This document shows positions 45,865 through 54,811 of a stretch of DNA of 64,000 bases, piece after piece; position 1 is the first letter of the stretch, and every line of letters starts with the position of its first letter. Below the pieces are notes generated by a model that ran no database searches, was not told where the DNA came from, and worked only from the letters and a program-made list of their open reading frames with translations. This stretch comes from Hyphomicrobiales bacterium (lineage in GTDB: Bacteria; Pseudomonadota; Alphaproteobacteria; Rhizobiales; Beijerinckiaceae). A program made the position numbers and the translations under genes. The stretch lies in contig CAKNFJ010000001.1 of assembly GCA_930633495.1 (NCBI GenBank), forward strand, positions 4,301,001-4,365,000, in the 5' to 3' direction.

Positions 45865-48174
45865 ATGCGTCCCATGAAGTTCGGTTTCGGCCAGCCGGTG
45901 CGGCGGGTCGAGGATCAGCGCCTGACGACCGGCACCGGCCGATATACCGACGACATTGCCGCCGAAGGCGCGCTGCACGCCTTCGTGCTGCGCTCGCCTT
46001 ACGCCCATGCACGCTTCGCGATCGCCGATGTCGATACGGCCCGCAGGATGAAAGGCGTCAAGCTCATCCTGACCGGCGCTGACGTCTCCCAGTACGGAGA
46101 CCTGCCCTGCAAGGGGCATGTGAAGACGACCTCCGGCGAGATGTCGAAATCGCTGCCGGTCCCGGTGCTGCCCACCGACACGGTCCGCCATGTCGGCGAA
46201 GCCGTCGCCTTCATCGTTGCGGAAACGCTGGCGCAGGCGCGCGACGCGGCCGAGGCGATCGCCATCGACTGGGACCCGCTGCCGGCCGTGACCGGGATCG
46301 CGGAGGCGCTGGAAGCGGACGCGCCGCAGGTCTGGCCGGATCGGAAAGGCAATGTCGCCTTCGAGGCGGAGCAGGGCGACCGCGCCAGGACCGAGAAAGC
46401 CTTCGCCAAGGCCGCGCGGACGGTTTCGCTCACCGTCGTCAACAACCGGCTCGCCTCCAACTACATGGAGACGCGCGCCTGCATCGCCGAATACGACAAG
46501 GGCGAGAAGCGCTGGACCCTGACGCTCGGCAGCCAGGGCAGCCATGGCATGCGCGATCTGATCGCGACCTATGTGCTCAAGGTCGATCCCAAGCGCATCC
46601 GCGTGGTGACGCCGGATGTCGGCGGCGGCTTCGGCACCAAGATCTTCCTCTATCGCGAATATCCGCTGGCGATGATCGCGGCCGAAAAGCTGAAGCGGCC
46701 GGTGCGCTGGGTCGCCGATCGCAACGAGCATTTCCTCGCCGACACGCATGGCCGCGCCAATCTTGCGACGGCGACGATGGCGCTCGACGCCAAGGGCAAG
46801 TTCATCGGGCTCAAGGTCGATCTCTCGGCCGAGATGGGCGCCTATCTCTCGCAATATGGGCCCTTCATCCCCTGGGTCGGCACCACGATGACGCCGGGCT
46901 GCTACAACATCCCGGCCGTGCATGTCGTCTTCCGTGGCGTGCTGACCAACACGACGCCGGTCGACGCCTATCGCGGGGCCGGGCGCCCCGAGGCGGCCTA
47001 TCTGATCGAGCGGCTGGTCGACGCCATCGCGCGCGAGACCGGCAAGACGCCGGACGCGGTGCGCGCCCAGAATTTCGTCAAGCTGTCGGAGATGCCGCAC
47101 AAGACCCAGACCGGGCCGGTCTACGATTCCGGCGAGTTCGAGGGCCATATGCGCCGGGCCATGGACGTCGCCGACTGGAAGGGTTTCAAGGCCCGCCAGA
47201 AGGCCTCGGCCAAGGCCGGCAAGATCCGAGGCATCGGCATGGCCAGCTATATCGAGGCCTGCGGCGGGGGCGGACCGGAAAGTTCGACCGTGATCCTGGA
47301 GAAGGACGGCACGGTGACCGTTTTGATCGGCACGCAGTCGAACGGGCAGGGGCATGAGACGGCCTATTCGCAGCTCGTCTCGCAGCATCTCGACATTCCG
47401 ATGGATCGCATCCGCGTCGTGCAGGGCGATACCGACCGGGTCGAGACCGGCTCCGGCACCGGCGGCTCGCGCTCGATCCCGGTCGGTGGCGCGGCTCTCG
47501 ACAAGGCGACGGGCATCCTGACCGACAACCTGAAGCAGCTCGCCTCGGAGAAGCTCGAGGCGGCGGTAGGCGATCTCGAAATTGCCGATGGCGCGGTTCG
47601 CATCGTCGGCACCGACAAGTCGCTCGGTCTGGCTGCGATCGCGGCGCTGCCCGGTGCGACGCCGGCCCTGCTCAAGGTCCATCAGAGCTGGCAGCCGCCG
47701 GAGGCGACCTATCCGAACGGCACGCATGTCTGCGAACTGGAGATCGATCCCGGCACGGGGGCGACCCAAATCCTCAATTATGTCGTGGTCGACGATTTCG
47801 GCGTGACGCTGAATCCGCTGATGCTGCAGGGCCAGGTCCATGGCGGCTCGGCCCAGGGCATCGGCCAGGCGCTGATGGAGGAGATCCGCTTCGATCCCGA
47901 CGGGCAGATGCTGACCGCTACCTTCATGGACTATGCCATGCCGCGCGCCGTCGACATTCCCAACTTCCATTTCGAGACGCGCAATGTCCGCTGCCTCACC
48001 AACGCCATCGGCGTAAAGGGCGCGGGCGAGGCGGGCGCGATCGGCGCCTGCCCGGCCGTGATGAACGCGGTGGTCGATGCGCTCGACCGCGCCGCCGGCA
48101 TCAAGGCCATGGACATGCCGGCGACGCCGCTCAAGGTGTTCAGCGCATTGAAGGAAGCCGGCTATCGGCTTTGA
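45865..48174 (+). CDS. Xanthine dehydrogenase/CoxL-family molybdopterin-binding subunit
   Basis: 769 residues, the size of CODH-type large subunits. Starts MKFGFGQPVRRVEDQRLTTGTGRYTDDI. The loop AYRGAGRPEAAYLIER is the form II (BMS) type, not the AYxCSFR of true aerobic CO dehydrogenase; GGGFGTKIFLYREYPL and the catalytic Glu in GVKGAGEAGAIGACP are present. No FAD (medium) or 2Fe-2S (small) subunit gene lies next to it on either side. Substrate unknown; CO oxidation is unlikely. Confidence 0.92.
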   Translation: MRPMKFGFGQPVRRVEDQRLTTGTGRYTDDIAAEGALHAFVLRSPYAHARFAIADVDTARRMKGVKLILTGADVSQYGDLPCKGHVKTTSGEMSKSLPVPVLPTDTVRHVGEAVAFIVAETLAQARDAAEAIAIDWDPLPAVTGIAEALEADAPQVWPDRKGNVAFEAEQGDRARTEKAFAKAARTVSLTVVNNRLASNYMETRACIAEYDKGEKRWTLTLGSQGSHGMRDLIATYVLKVDPKRIRVVTPDVGGGFGTKIFLYREYPLAMIAAEKLKRPVRWVADRNEHFLADTHGRANLATATMALDAKGKFIGLKVDLSAEMGAYLSQYGPFIPWVGTTMTPGCYNIPAVHVVFRGVLTNTTPVDAYRGAGRPEAAYLIERLVDAIARETGKTPDAVRAQNFVKLSEMPHKTQTGPVYDSGEFEGHMRRAMDVADWKGFKARQKASAKAGKIRGIGMASYIEACGGGGPESSTVILEKDGTVTVLIGTQSNGQGHETAYSQLVSQHLDIPMDRIRVVQGDTDRVETGSGTGGSRSIPVGGAALDKATGILTDNLKQLASEKLEAAVGDLEIADGAVRIVGTDKSLGLAAIAALPGATPALLKVHQSWQPPEATYPNGTHVCELEIDPGTGATQILNYVVVDDFGVTLNPLMLQGQVHGGSAQGIGQALMEEIRFDPDGQMLTATFMDYAMPRAVDIPNFHFETRNVRCLTNAIGVKGAGEAGAIGACPAVMNAVVDALDRAAGIKAMDMPATPLKVFSALKEAGYRL

Positions 48175-48182
48175 CGCAAGGG

Positions 48183-48210
48183 CGGGCTTGCAGCATTGCA
48201 AGCCCGTTCA
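48183..48210 (+). terminator. Hairpin terminator-like element after the CoxL-like gene
   Basis: Ten-base-pair perfect stem CGGGCTTGCA / TGCAAGCCCG with loop GCAT, nine bases after the stop. The trailing TTCACG is only weakly T-rich. Confidence 0.55.
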
Positions 48211-48304
48211 CGCAAAAGCGACTTGGCTGTGCTGCGATCATCGTTTGATTTGGACGAGTTCAAAACAGCGCTAAAGGCGCCGACTCGTCTGGAAGGGGAA
48301 CTGA

Positions 48305-48736
48305 ATGATCCGCACTGCTCTCGTGCTTGCCGGCCTCGGGCTTGGCCTCACCGCCGTGATGGCGCAGTCGAACCCGATCGCGGAGCGCCAGCAGGCGATG
48401 AAGGCGATCGGCGCGGCCACGCGCGAGGGCGCGGCCATGGCCAAGGGCGAGGCCCCGTTCGACGCTGCGAAGGCGCAGGCGGTCTTCAAGACCTATTCCG
48501 ATTCGGCCAAGAAGGCGCAGACGCTGTTCCCGGACACCGCCAAGACCGGCGGCGAGACGACGGCCGCGCCGAAGATCTGGGAAGATCAGGCGGGCTTCAA
48601 GGCTGCCTTCGCCAAGTTCGAGGCCGATGCCGCGGCCGGTGCGAGTGTCACGAATATCGACGGTTTCCGTACCGCCTTCGGCGCCGCCACCAAGAACTGC
48701 GGCGCCTGCCACGAAGTCTTCCGCGTCAAGAAGTGA
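48305..48736 (+). CDS. Cytochrome c' (c-556 family)
   Basis: 143 residues. Signal peptide about 1-20 (TALVLAGLGLGLTAVMAQ), then a four-helix bundle and the C-terminal heme site CGACH in NCGACHEVFRVKK, which is where cytochromes c' and c-556 carry it. Periplasmic monoheme; such proteins bind NO or shuttle electrons. Followed by a terminator and a palindromic repeat. Confidence 0.93.
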   Translation: MIRTALVLAGLGLGLTAVMAQSNPIAERQQAMKAIGAATREGAAMAKGEAPFDAAKAQAVFKTYSDSAKKAQTLFPDTAKTGGETTAAPKIWEDQAGFKAAFAKFEADAAAGASVTNIDGFRTAFGAATKNCGACHEVFRVKK

Positions 48737-48759
48737 TCGGCCTTTCGGCCGGTTCGGGA

Positions 48760-48792
48760 AGCGGGCGCCAGCAATGGCCGCCCGCTTTTTTT
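48760..48792 (+). terminator. Rho-independent terminator after the cytochrome c' gene
   Basis: Eight-base-pair stem AGCGGGCG / CGCCCGCT extended by CCA/TGG and a GCAA loop, followed by seven T. Confidence 0.9.
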
Positions 48793-48828
48793 GTGACTGC
48801 TGGAGCTTTGACCCCGCCGGAAGCGCTG

Positions 48829-48924
48829 CGTCATTCCGGACAAGCGGCGGAGCCGCGCCGATCCGGAATCCATCGGAGTGCACCGCGCTTTACGATGGAT
48901 TCCGGGTCAAGTCCGGAATGACGG
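48829..48924. repeat. Composite palindromic intergenic repeat, copy 6 (CCGGA flavour)
   Basis: CGTCATTCCGGACAAGCGGC at the left and TTCCGGGTCAAGTCCGGAAT then GACGG at the right, with CCGATCCGGAATCCATCGGA in the centre. Very close to copy 1 at 5967-6061, including the GATCCGGAATCCATC core. Confidence 0.85.
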
Positions 48925-49034
48925 TGCGGTTCCCGAGACCGTCGTCAGGCACAGTTTGGAATTGCTGCGTTTTCAGGGTTGCCGATGCGGGGTTGGCCCG
49001 TTCAATCTGCCGGCAGTGCCTGTTGGAGATGCCG

Positions 49035-49976
49035 ATGCTGTTGCTGCGCCGCCTTTTCGTGACCCTCGTCCTTCTGGCGGCCCTCGCTTTTGCCGGCTTC
49101 TACGTCCTCACCGACCCGCGTGTCGTTTCGCCTTCGCCCGAAATCGGGGCACTCCCGGCGGCGGACATCGAGAATGGCCGGGTGCTGTTCGCCGCGGGCG
49201 GTTGCGCCTCCTGCCACGCTACGCCGGGGCAGGACGACAAGCTCAGGCTCGGCGGCGGGCTGGCGCTGGGCTCGCCCTTCGGCACCTTCCATGCGCCGAA
49301 CATCTCGCCGCATACGCGCGACGGCATCGGCAATTGGGGCGTGCAGGATTTCGTCGATGCGATGGCGGCCGGCGTTTCGCCACGCGGCCAGCATCTCTAT
49401 CCGGCCTTTCCCTACACCTCCTATCGGCTGATGCCGCCCAAGGCGCTGGCCGATCTCTTCGCCTATATCCGGACGCTGGCGCCGGTCGAGGGCAGGGCGC
49501 CGCCGCATGACCTGCCGTTCCCCTTCAACATCCGCCGCATGGTCGGCGGCTGGAAGCTGCTGTTCTTCGAAGGCGCGCCGTTCCGGCCGGACCCGACAAA
49601 GAGCGAGGCCTGGAACCGCGGTGCCTATCTCGTCAACGGCCCCGGCCATTGCGCGGAGTGCCACTCCGCACGCAACGCACTCGGCGCCATCGTCCCGGCG
49701 ACCCGCCTCGCCGGTGGGCCGGACCCGGAGGGCAAGGGCTGGGTGCCGAACATCACCCAGTCCGAGAACGGGTTGGCGAAATGGTCGAAGGAGGAGATCG
49801 CCGAGCTCCTCAAGACCGGTTTCACGCCCAGCTTCGACAATGTCGGCGGCTCGATGGCGGCGGTGGTGCGCAACATGGCGCAGATCCCCGATGCCGACCG
49901 GATGGCGATGGCGGAGTATCTGAAGTCACTACCGGCCGTAGAAGGGCCGCCGCGACCGCAGGCCAAGGCGCCCTGA
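49035..49976 (+). CDS. Diheme c-type cytochrome with N-terminal anchor
   Basis: 313 residues. N-terminal hydrophobic segment about 3-22 (signal or anchor), then two cytochrome c domains with heme motifs CASCH (GGCASCHATPG) and CAECH (GHCAECHSARN). The spacing and GPGHCAECHSARNALGA resemble the cytochrome subunit of membrane alcohol and aldehyde dehydrogenases. Candidate electron acceptor for a periplasmic dehydrogenase. TGGAG six bases before the ATG at 49035 decides the start over the ATG two codons earlier. Confidence 0.92.
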   Translation: MLLLRRLFVTLVLLAALAFAGFYVLTDPRVVSPSPEIGALPAADIENGRVLFAAGGCASCHATPGQDDKLRLGGGLALGSPFGTFHAPNISPHTRDGIGNWGVQDFVDAMAAGVSPRGQHLYPAFPYTSYRLMPPKALADLFAYIRTLAPVEGRAPPHDLPFPFNIRRMVGGWKLLFFEGAPFRPDPTKSEAWNRGAYLVNGPGHCAECHSARNALGAIVPATRLAGGPDPEGKGWVPNITQSENGLAKWSKEEIAELLKTGFTPSFDNVGGSMAAVVRNMAQIPDADRMAMAEYLKSLPAVEGPPRPQAKAP

Positions 49977-49982
49977 GAGGGA

Positions 49983-50726
49983 TCAGCTCGCCTTCGCCAG
50001 CGCCACGGCGTCCGCTCCGGCCGGGAAGTGGAGCTGGCCGGAGGTGTCGTTCGCTGCCCGCCACACCGTCTCGGCGACATCGGTCTCGCGGGTGATGAGG
50101 GGCGGGTTGGCGAAGCCGGCGAAAATGGGCTCTGCGAAGGCCGCATAGGCCGGCGGGATCAGGTCCTGGACACGGACTTCGGTGTTGTGGGCGAAGCGCG
50201 TGGTCGGGGCATAGCCGGGCTCGACCAGCTTCACGCGGACGCCGAAGGCGCCGAGCTCATGCGCCAGCGATCCGGTGAAGCCGGTGATGGCGGTTTTGCT
50301 GGCGGTATAGGCCGCGGCCAGCGGCATGGCGGCGAGCGTCACGCTGGAAGTGACGTTGACGATGACGCCTGCCTGCCGCTCGCGGAATTGCGGAATCACC
50401 GCCTGGGTCATCGCCATCACGCCGAAGGTGTTGGTCTCGAAGACCTTGCGGATATGGGCCATCGACGTCGCCTCGAAAGCACCGACGACGCCGACACCGG
50501 CATTGTTGACGAGAGCATCGAGCGGCCCGCTCTCGGCCAGGGCAGCCGCGATGCTGTCGGGATCGGTCACGTCGAGCGCGAGGACGCGCATCCGCTCGGA
50601 AACCGGCAGGAGGTCGGCGCGCGGGTTGCGCATCGTGGCGATGACGTTCCAGCCATTGGCGTGGAAGTGGCGGGCGGTTTCCAGGCCATAGCCGGAGGAG
50701 CAGCCGGTGATCAGGACGGTCTTCAT
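49983..50726 (-). CDS. SDR family oxidoreductase
   Basis: 247 residues, classical SDR. Cofactor site VLITGCSSGYGLETARHF, NNAGVGVVGAFE, catalytic Ser in VNVTSSVTLAAM and the Tyr/Lys pair in YTASKTAITGF. Substrate unknown. It ends seven bases from the convergent cytochrome gene and is divergent from an AraC regulator across 102 bases, which suggests control by that regulator. Confidence 0.92.
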   Translation of the reverse strand: MKTVLITGCSSGYGLETARHFHANGWNVIATMRNPRADLLPVSERMRVLALDVTDPDSIAAALAESGPLDALVNNAGVGVVGAFEATSMAHIRKVFETNTFGVMAMTQAVIPQFRERQAGVIVNVTSSVTLAAMPLAAAYTASKTAITGFTGSLAHELGAFGVRVKLVEPGYAPTTRFAHNTEVRVQDLIPPAYAAFAEPIFAGFANPPLITRETDVAETVWRAANDTSGQLHFPAGADAVALAKAS

Positions 50727-50828
50727 GGCGGGGTCTCTCTTGCGCTTGGGGTTGACGTCGGAGAGATAGTCGTGATGGACTGAACTATCAGCGGCTATAA
50801 ATCCGTATTTCATTTGCAAGAGTTCGGA

Positions 50829-51782
50829 ATGCCTGACCCGCTCTCCCAGGTTATCGCCTTGCTGCGACCCCGCGCCGTATTCGCGAAAGGCATCAGCGGG
50901 GCCGGGCGCTGGGGCGTTCGCTACACTGCCTTCGGGCAGCCGAGCTTCTGCGTCGTGCTCGAAGGGCGCTGCCGGCTGGCGGTCGATGGCGAGGAGCCGG
51001 TTGCGCTGGAAGCGGGTGATTTCGTGCTGCTGCCGGCGACGCCGGCCTTCACGCTCTCGGGCTTCGAGCCGGTGACACCCCGGCTGGTCGATCCGCAGGT
51101 CGCGGCCTCCTTCACCGACGAGGTTCGGCATGGCACGCAGGACGGCCCCGCCGATGCCCGCCTGCTCGGCGGCTATTTTCTGTTCGATACGCCCGATGCC
51201 GCGCTGCTGCTGTCGCTGCTGCCGCGGATGATTCATATCCGCGAGGTGCCGCGCCTCGCGACCCTGGTGCGGCTCGTCGCCGAGGAGGCGCGCGGGGAGA
51301 GCGCGGGCCGCGATCTCGTGCTGGCCCGGCTCGTCGAGATCCTGCTGATCGAGACCTTGCGCGTCGCGCGGAGCAGCGACGCCCCGCCCGGCCTGCTGCT
51401 GGGGCTTGCCGATGCGCGCGTGGCCGATGCGCTCAGGCAGATCCATGGCCGGCCGGAGCGGCCCTGGACCGTGGCTGAACTCGCCCGTAGCGCCGGCATG
51501 TCGCGCACGGCCTTCTTCGAGCGTTTCATGCGCAAGGTCGGGTTGCGGCCGATGGAGTACCTATTGGCCTGGCGCATGGCTCTCGCCAAGAACCTGCTCT
51601 CCGGCGGCGCGGTGGCGCTCGACGAGGTCGCGCGGCAGGTCGGCTATGGCTCGGCCAGCACCTTCAGTACCGCTTTCAGCCGCCATGTCGGGCAGCCGCC
51701 GGGCCGCTATGCGCGTCGTCAGGACGGGCGCTCGGTGCCGGGCCGTTCTCCGGAGCGGCGACGAACCGGCTCGACGCGCTGA
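50829..51782 (+). CDS. AraC family transcriptional regulator with cupin sensor
   Basis: 317 residues. N-terminal cupin (cupin_6, about 1-190; CVVLEGRCRLAVDGEEPVALEAGDFVLLPA) and C-terminal double helix-turn-helix (about 205-300; WTVAELARSAGMSRTAFFERFMRKVGLRPMEYLL and DEVARQVGYGSASTFSTAF). Start at MPDPLSQ chosen; a TTG five codons upstream is also possible. Probably controls the divergent SDR gene, as is usual for this arrangement. Confidence 0.9.
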   Translation: MPDPLSQVIALLRPRAVFAKGISGAGRWGVRYTAFGQPSFCVVLEGRCRLAVDGEEPVALEAGDFVLLPATPAFTLSGFEPVTPRLVDPQVAASFTDEVRHGTQDGPADARLLGGYFLFDTPDAALLLSLLPRMIHIREVPRLATLVRLVAEEARGESAGRDLVLARLVEILLIETLRVARSSDAPPGLLLGLADARVADALRQIHGRPERPWTVAELARSAGMSRTAFFERFMRKVGLRPMEYLLAWRMALAKNLLSGGAVALDEVARQVGYGSASTFSTAFSRHVGQPPGRYARRQDGRSVPGRSPERRRTGSTR

Positions 51783-52190
51783 CTGCCGATGCGCAGGGCC
51801 TGACACCGGGTTTGAGGTGGGCGTTGGGGGCGTTCCCGGCGTCCGCTTTGGTCGAGAATGCTCTGCTTCCTTGCGGGCATAGGCCGCAGGCGCGTTTGCC
51901 GAATGGGCGCTATCCGGCCAGGTTCTGGCAATCACAACGGCCCCGGCTCGCGGCCAAATCGCTGCATATCGGCAGAAAACCAACGCAATCTGCAACAGCC
52001 GCGAGGCTTGCAAGCGGCGCGGAGCGGCCCCGACGTCTCACCCCCTTCTGGGACCTTAAGCGGTGCTTAAGGTGGCGGTTCCTACGAGGGATGCCGAGGC
52101 TGGGCATGTTTATGTCTTGGTTTCTGCAATGTAATTGAAGTCGATCGTTCCGTTTTTCGGTTTCGATCTAAAGTAATGTGAAGGTTTATT
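51783..52190. other. Intergenic region with a perfect palindrome and AT-rich leader
   Basis: 408 bases between the AraC gene and the peptide-binding protein gene. No convincing gene is seen. It contains a perfect inverted repeat at 52053-52073 and, from about 52095, a stretch clearly more AT-rich than the rest of the window, probably the promoter and 5' leader of the downstream gene (GAAGG precedes its ATG by about nine bases). Confidence 0.6.
52053..52073. promoter_or_regulatory. Perfect inverted repeat, operator candidate for the peptide-binding protein gene
   Basis: ACCTTAAGC-GGT-GCTTAAGGT: nine-base perfect arms and a three-base spacer, 118 bases before the downstream start codon. Length and symmetry suit a dimeric repressor or activator. 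No T-tract follows, so it is not a terminator. Confidence 0.5.
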
Positions 52191-53978
52191 ATGAGCAGTC
52201 GGTATATCCAGGATATGGTCGGGAATCTGAAGGGCGGGCGCCTGTCGCGACGCTCCTTCATCCAGAAAATGGCGGCGCTGGGCATCACCGCGCCGATCGC
52301 GAGCCAGATCCTGGCCTGGAACGATGTCGCGATGGCGAACGCCACGCTCGAGTACAAGCCGACCAAGGCCGGTGGTGGTGGGCCGCTGAAGATGCTGCTC
52401 TGGCAGGCTCCGACCCTGCTCAACCCGCATTTCGCCTCGGGCACCAAGGACCAGATCGCCTCCCGCGTCTTCTACGAGCCGCTCGCCGGCTGGGACAAGG
52501 AAGGCAACCTCATCCCGCAGCTCGCCGCCGAGGTCCCGACCAAGGCCAATGGCGGCCTGTCCGAGGACGGCACCACCGTCACCTGGAAGCTGAAGCCGGG
52601 CGTGAAGTGGCATGACGGCAAGCCGCTGACGGCCGACGACGTGGTCTTCACCTGGGAATATGCCGCCGATCCGGCGACCGCCGCCTATACCTCGGGTGCC
52701 TACACCAACATCAAGGTCGAGAAGGTCGACGACCTCACCGTCAAGGTGATCTTCGCCAAGCCGACGCCGTTCTGGGCCGATCCTTTCGTCGGGGTCGCAG
52801 GCATGATCATCCCGAAGCATCATTTCGGCGAATACAAGGGCACCAAGTCGCGCGAGGCGCCGGCGAACCTCAAGCCGGTCGGCACTGGCCCCTACAAGTT
52901 TGCGGACTTCAAGCCGGGCGACATCCTGACCGGCACCATTAACACCGAGTATCACGTCAAGAACCAGCCGCATTTCGACACCTTCGAAATCAAGGGCGGT
53001 GGTGATGCGGTTTCGGCGGCGCGCGCCGTGCTGCAGACCGGCGAGTACGACTACGCTTGGGATACGCTCGTCGAGGACGAGGTCCTCAAGCGCATGGAAA
53101 CCGGCGGCCGCGGCAAGATCAGCGCCGCTTCTGCGGGCGACATCGAGTTCATCACGCTGAACACGACCGATCCGTGGACCGAGGTCGATGGCGAGCGTTC
53201 CAGCGTCAAGACCAAGCATCCGACGCTGTCGGACCCGGCCGTTCGCCAGGCGATCAACCTCCTGATCGACCGCGACTCGATCCAGAAGTTCATCTACGGC
53301 CGTGCCGGTTCGGCGACGGCGAGCTTCGTCAACGAGCCCAAGCAGTTCAAGTCGCAGAAGCTGAAATACGAGTTCAGCATCGACAAGGCCAACAAGATCC
53401 TCGACGAGGCTGGTTGGAAGAAGGGCTCGGACGGCATCCGCGAAAAGGACGGCAAGAAGCTGAAGTATGTCTACCAGACCTCGATCAATGCCCCGCGTCA
53501 GAAGGTCCAGGCCATCATCAAGCAGGCCTGCCAGCGCGCCGGCATCGACCTCGAGCTCAAGTCGGTCACCGCCTCGGTGTTCTTCTCGTCGGACGTCGCT
53601 AACCCCGACACCTACACCAAGCTCTATGTCGACATGGAGATGTACACCACGACGCAGCCGCAGCCCGATCCGGAGCGCTTCCTCAACCAGTTCGTCTCCT
53701 GGGAGGTCGCCAACAAGGAGAACAAGTGGCTGGGACGCAACGTCTCGCGCTATACCGATCCGGCTGCCGACGAGGCCTACAAGGCCGCTCAGAAGGAGCT
53801 CGACCCGGCCAAGCGCGCCGCGCTGCTGATCAAGGTCAACGAGATCTTCTGCGAGGCCAACGTCATCCTGCCGATCCTGTCGCGGAAGAAGGTCGTCGCC
53901 TCGGCGCTTAACCTTGCGCACGACCATTCGGGCTGGGACGTCGATACCTGGAACCTCGCGGCCTGGTATCGCAGCTGA
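52191..53978 (+). CDS. Peptide/opine-type ABC transporter substrate-binding protein
   Basis: 595 residues, family 5 extracellular solute-binding protein. The N-terminus carries a Tat-like signal (RLSRRSFIQKMAALGITAPIAS) with the S-R-R-x-F-I-K pattern, cleavage near VAMAN. Mature domain: LNPHFASGTKDQIASRVFYEPLAGWDKEGNLIPQLA and WKLKPGVKWHDGKPLTADDVVFTWEY, family hallmarks. No permease or ATPase gene is adjacent in this window; the next gene is on the other strand. Ligand probably oligopeptide or similar amine compound. Confidence 0.9.
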   Translation: MSSRYIQDMVGNLKGGRLSRRSFIQKMAALGITAPIASQILAWNDVAMANATLEYKPTKAGGGGPLKMLLWQAPTLLNPHFASGTKDQIASRVFYEPLAGWDKEGNLIPQLAAEVPTKANGGLSEDGTTVTWKLKPGVKWHDGKPLTADDVVFTWEYAADPATAAYTSGAYTNIKVEKVDDLTVKVIFAKPTPFWADPFVGVAGMIIPKHHFGEYKGTKSREAPANLKPVGTGPYKFADFKPGDILTGTINTEYHVKNQPHFDTFEIKGGGDAVSAARAVLQTGEYDYAWDTLVEDEVLKRMETGGRGKISAASAGDIEFITLNTTDPWTEVDGERSSVKTKHPTLSDPAVRQAINLLIDRDSIQKFIYGRAGSATASFVNEPKQFKSQKLKYEFSIDKANKILDEAGWKKGSDGIREKDGKKLKYVYQTSINAPRQKVQAIIKQACQRAGIDLELKSVTASVFFSSDVANPDTYTKLYVDMEMYTTTQPQPDPERFLNQFVSWEVANKENKWLGRNVSRYTDPAADEAYKAAQKELDPAKRAALLIKVNEIFCEANVILPILSRKKVVASALNLAHDHSGWDVDTWNLAAWYRS

Positions 53979-53988
53979 GTCAGGAGGG

Positions 53989-54023
53989 GCTCTCGCCCGG
54001 ACGTCGTTCAGGCGAGAGCTTTC
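53989..54023 (+). terminator. Terminator-like hairpin after the peptide-binding protein gene
   Basis: GCTCTCGCC (53989-53997) pairs with GGCGAGAGC (54011-54019), 13-base loop, followed by TTTCG; 10 bases after the stop. Confidence 0.55.
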
Positions 54024-54044
54024 GCGGCGCGACGCTGCCCAAAT

Positions 54045-54075
54045 GAAAAACGCCCGCGCCGGGAGCGCGGGCGTC
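54045..54075 (-). terminator. Rho-independent terminator of the XRE-cupin gene
   Basis: Read on the minus strand: stem ACGCCCGCGC / GCGCGGGCGT with five-base loop followed by a T-run (plus-strand AAAAA at 54046-54050). It stands 27 bases after the XRE gene stop. Confidence 0.88.
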
Positions 54076-54101
54076 TATGGACGGGCCGATCGGCGGTTCT
54101 G

Positions 54102-54722
54102 TTATTCCATCACCGCCGCCTTGAGAATGCAGACCATCAGGGCCTGTCCGGGCTCGGCTCCGACGCAGCGGACGACATGGCGGCGGTCGCAACGGTAGCG
54201 CAGCGTCTCGCCTGCCTTGGCGCGCTGGACGATGTCGCCGACCTCGACCTCGAACTCGCCGGCCGTGACCGAGAGCGATTCGATCGAGCCGCGTTGATGG
54301 CCCTCGGAATCGAGCTCGCCGCCGGGCTCGGCCTGCACCTCGTACCATTGCAGCCATTCGACGGTCTTGATCCAGCCGATGATGGCCAGGCGCAGCTTGC
54401 CGTCTTCCGAAACGAGAATGGGCGTGTCGGCGCGGGTGGTCTTCTCGATGAAGGGCTCTTCCTCGCCGCTGGAGAGGACGCGCTCGATCGAGATGTCGAG
54501 CGCCTGCGAGAGCCGCCAGATCGTCGCCAGCGTCGGGTTGGTTTCGTTGCGCTCGATCTGGCTGATGATCGACTTGGCGACGCCCGATTGCTCGGCGAGG
54601 TCCGAAAGCGAGAAGTTGTAGGCCTTGCGCAGGCGCTGGATCGTCTTGCCGAGCTGACCCGAGATGACCTGAGCCCCGGATTCAAGCTCCCGCCCGCCGC
54701 GCTCTTTCGTCTCGATTCCCAT
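54102..54722 (-). CDS. XRE family regulator with C-terminal cupin
   Basis: 206 residues. The helix-turn-helix covers about 24-78 (LGKTIQRLRKAYNFSLSDLAEQSGVAKSIISQIERNETNPTLATIWRLSQAL) and the cupin about 125-200. This architecture (PuuR/SutR-like) senses small ligands such as polyamines or amino acids. It is the second gene of a likely unit with the upstream DMT transporter gene (89-base gap), so it may regulate that exporter. A strong terminator follows. Confidence 0.92.
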   Translation of the reverse strand: MGIETKERGGRELESGAQVISGQLGKTIQRLRKAYNFSLSDLAEQSGVAKSIISQIERNETNPTLATIWRLSQALDISIERVLSSGEEEPFIEKTTRADTPILVSEDGKLRLAIIGWIKTVEWLQWYEVQAEPGGELDSEGHQRGSIESLSVTAGEFEVEVGDIVQRAKAGETLRYRCDRRHVVRCVGAEPGQALMVCILKAAVME

Positions 54723-54811
54723 GAATTCGCCCCGCTTCGACTGTGAGCCGTTTGTAACGGCGGACGATCGTTTGAACAAGCGAACAATGCCGCTGGCCGG
54801 AGCGCGGGCCG

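Noticed and set aside
45865..48174. True aerobic carbon monoxide dehydrogenase.
   Set aside because: The active-site loop is AYRGAGR (form II) rather than AYxCSFR, and the medium and small subunit genes are not adjacent.
45712..48201. An 829-residue open frame antisense to the CoxL-like gene.
   Set aside because: No signature and compositional bias typical of GC-rich antisense frames; the sense strand carries complete molybdenum hydroxylase motifs.
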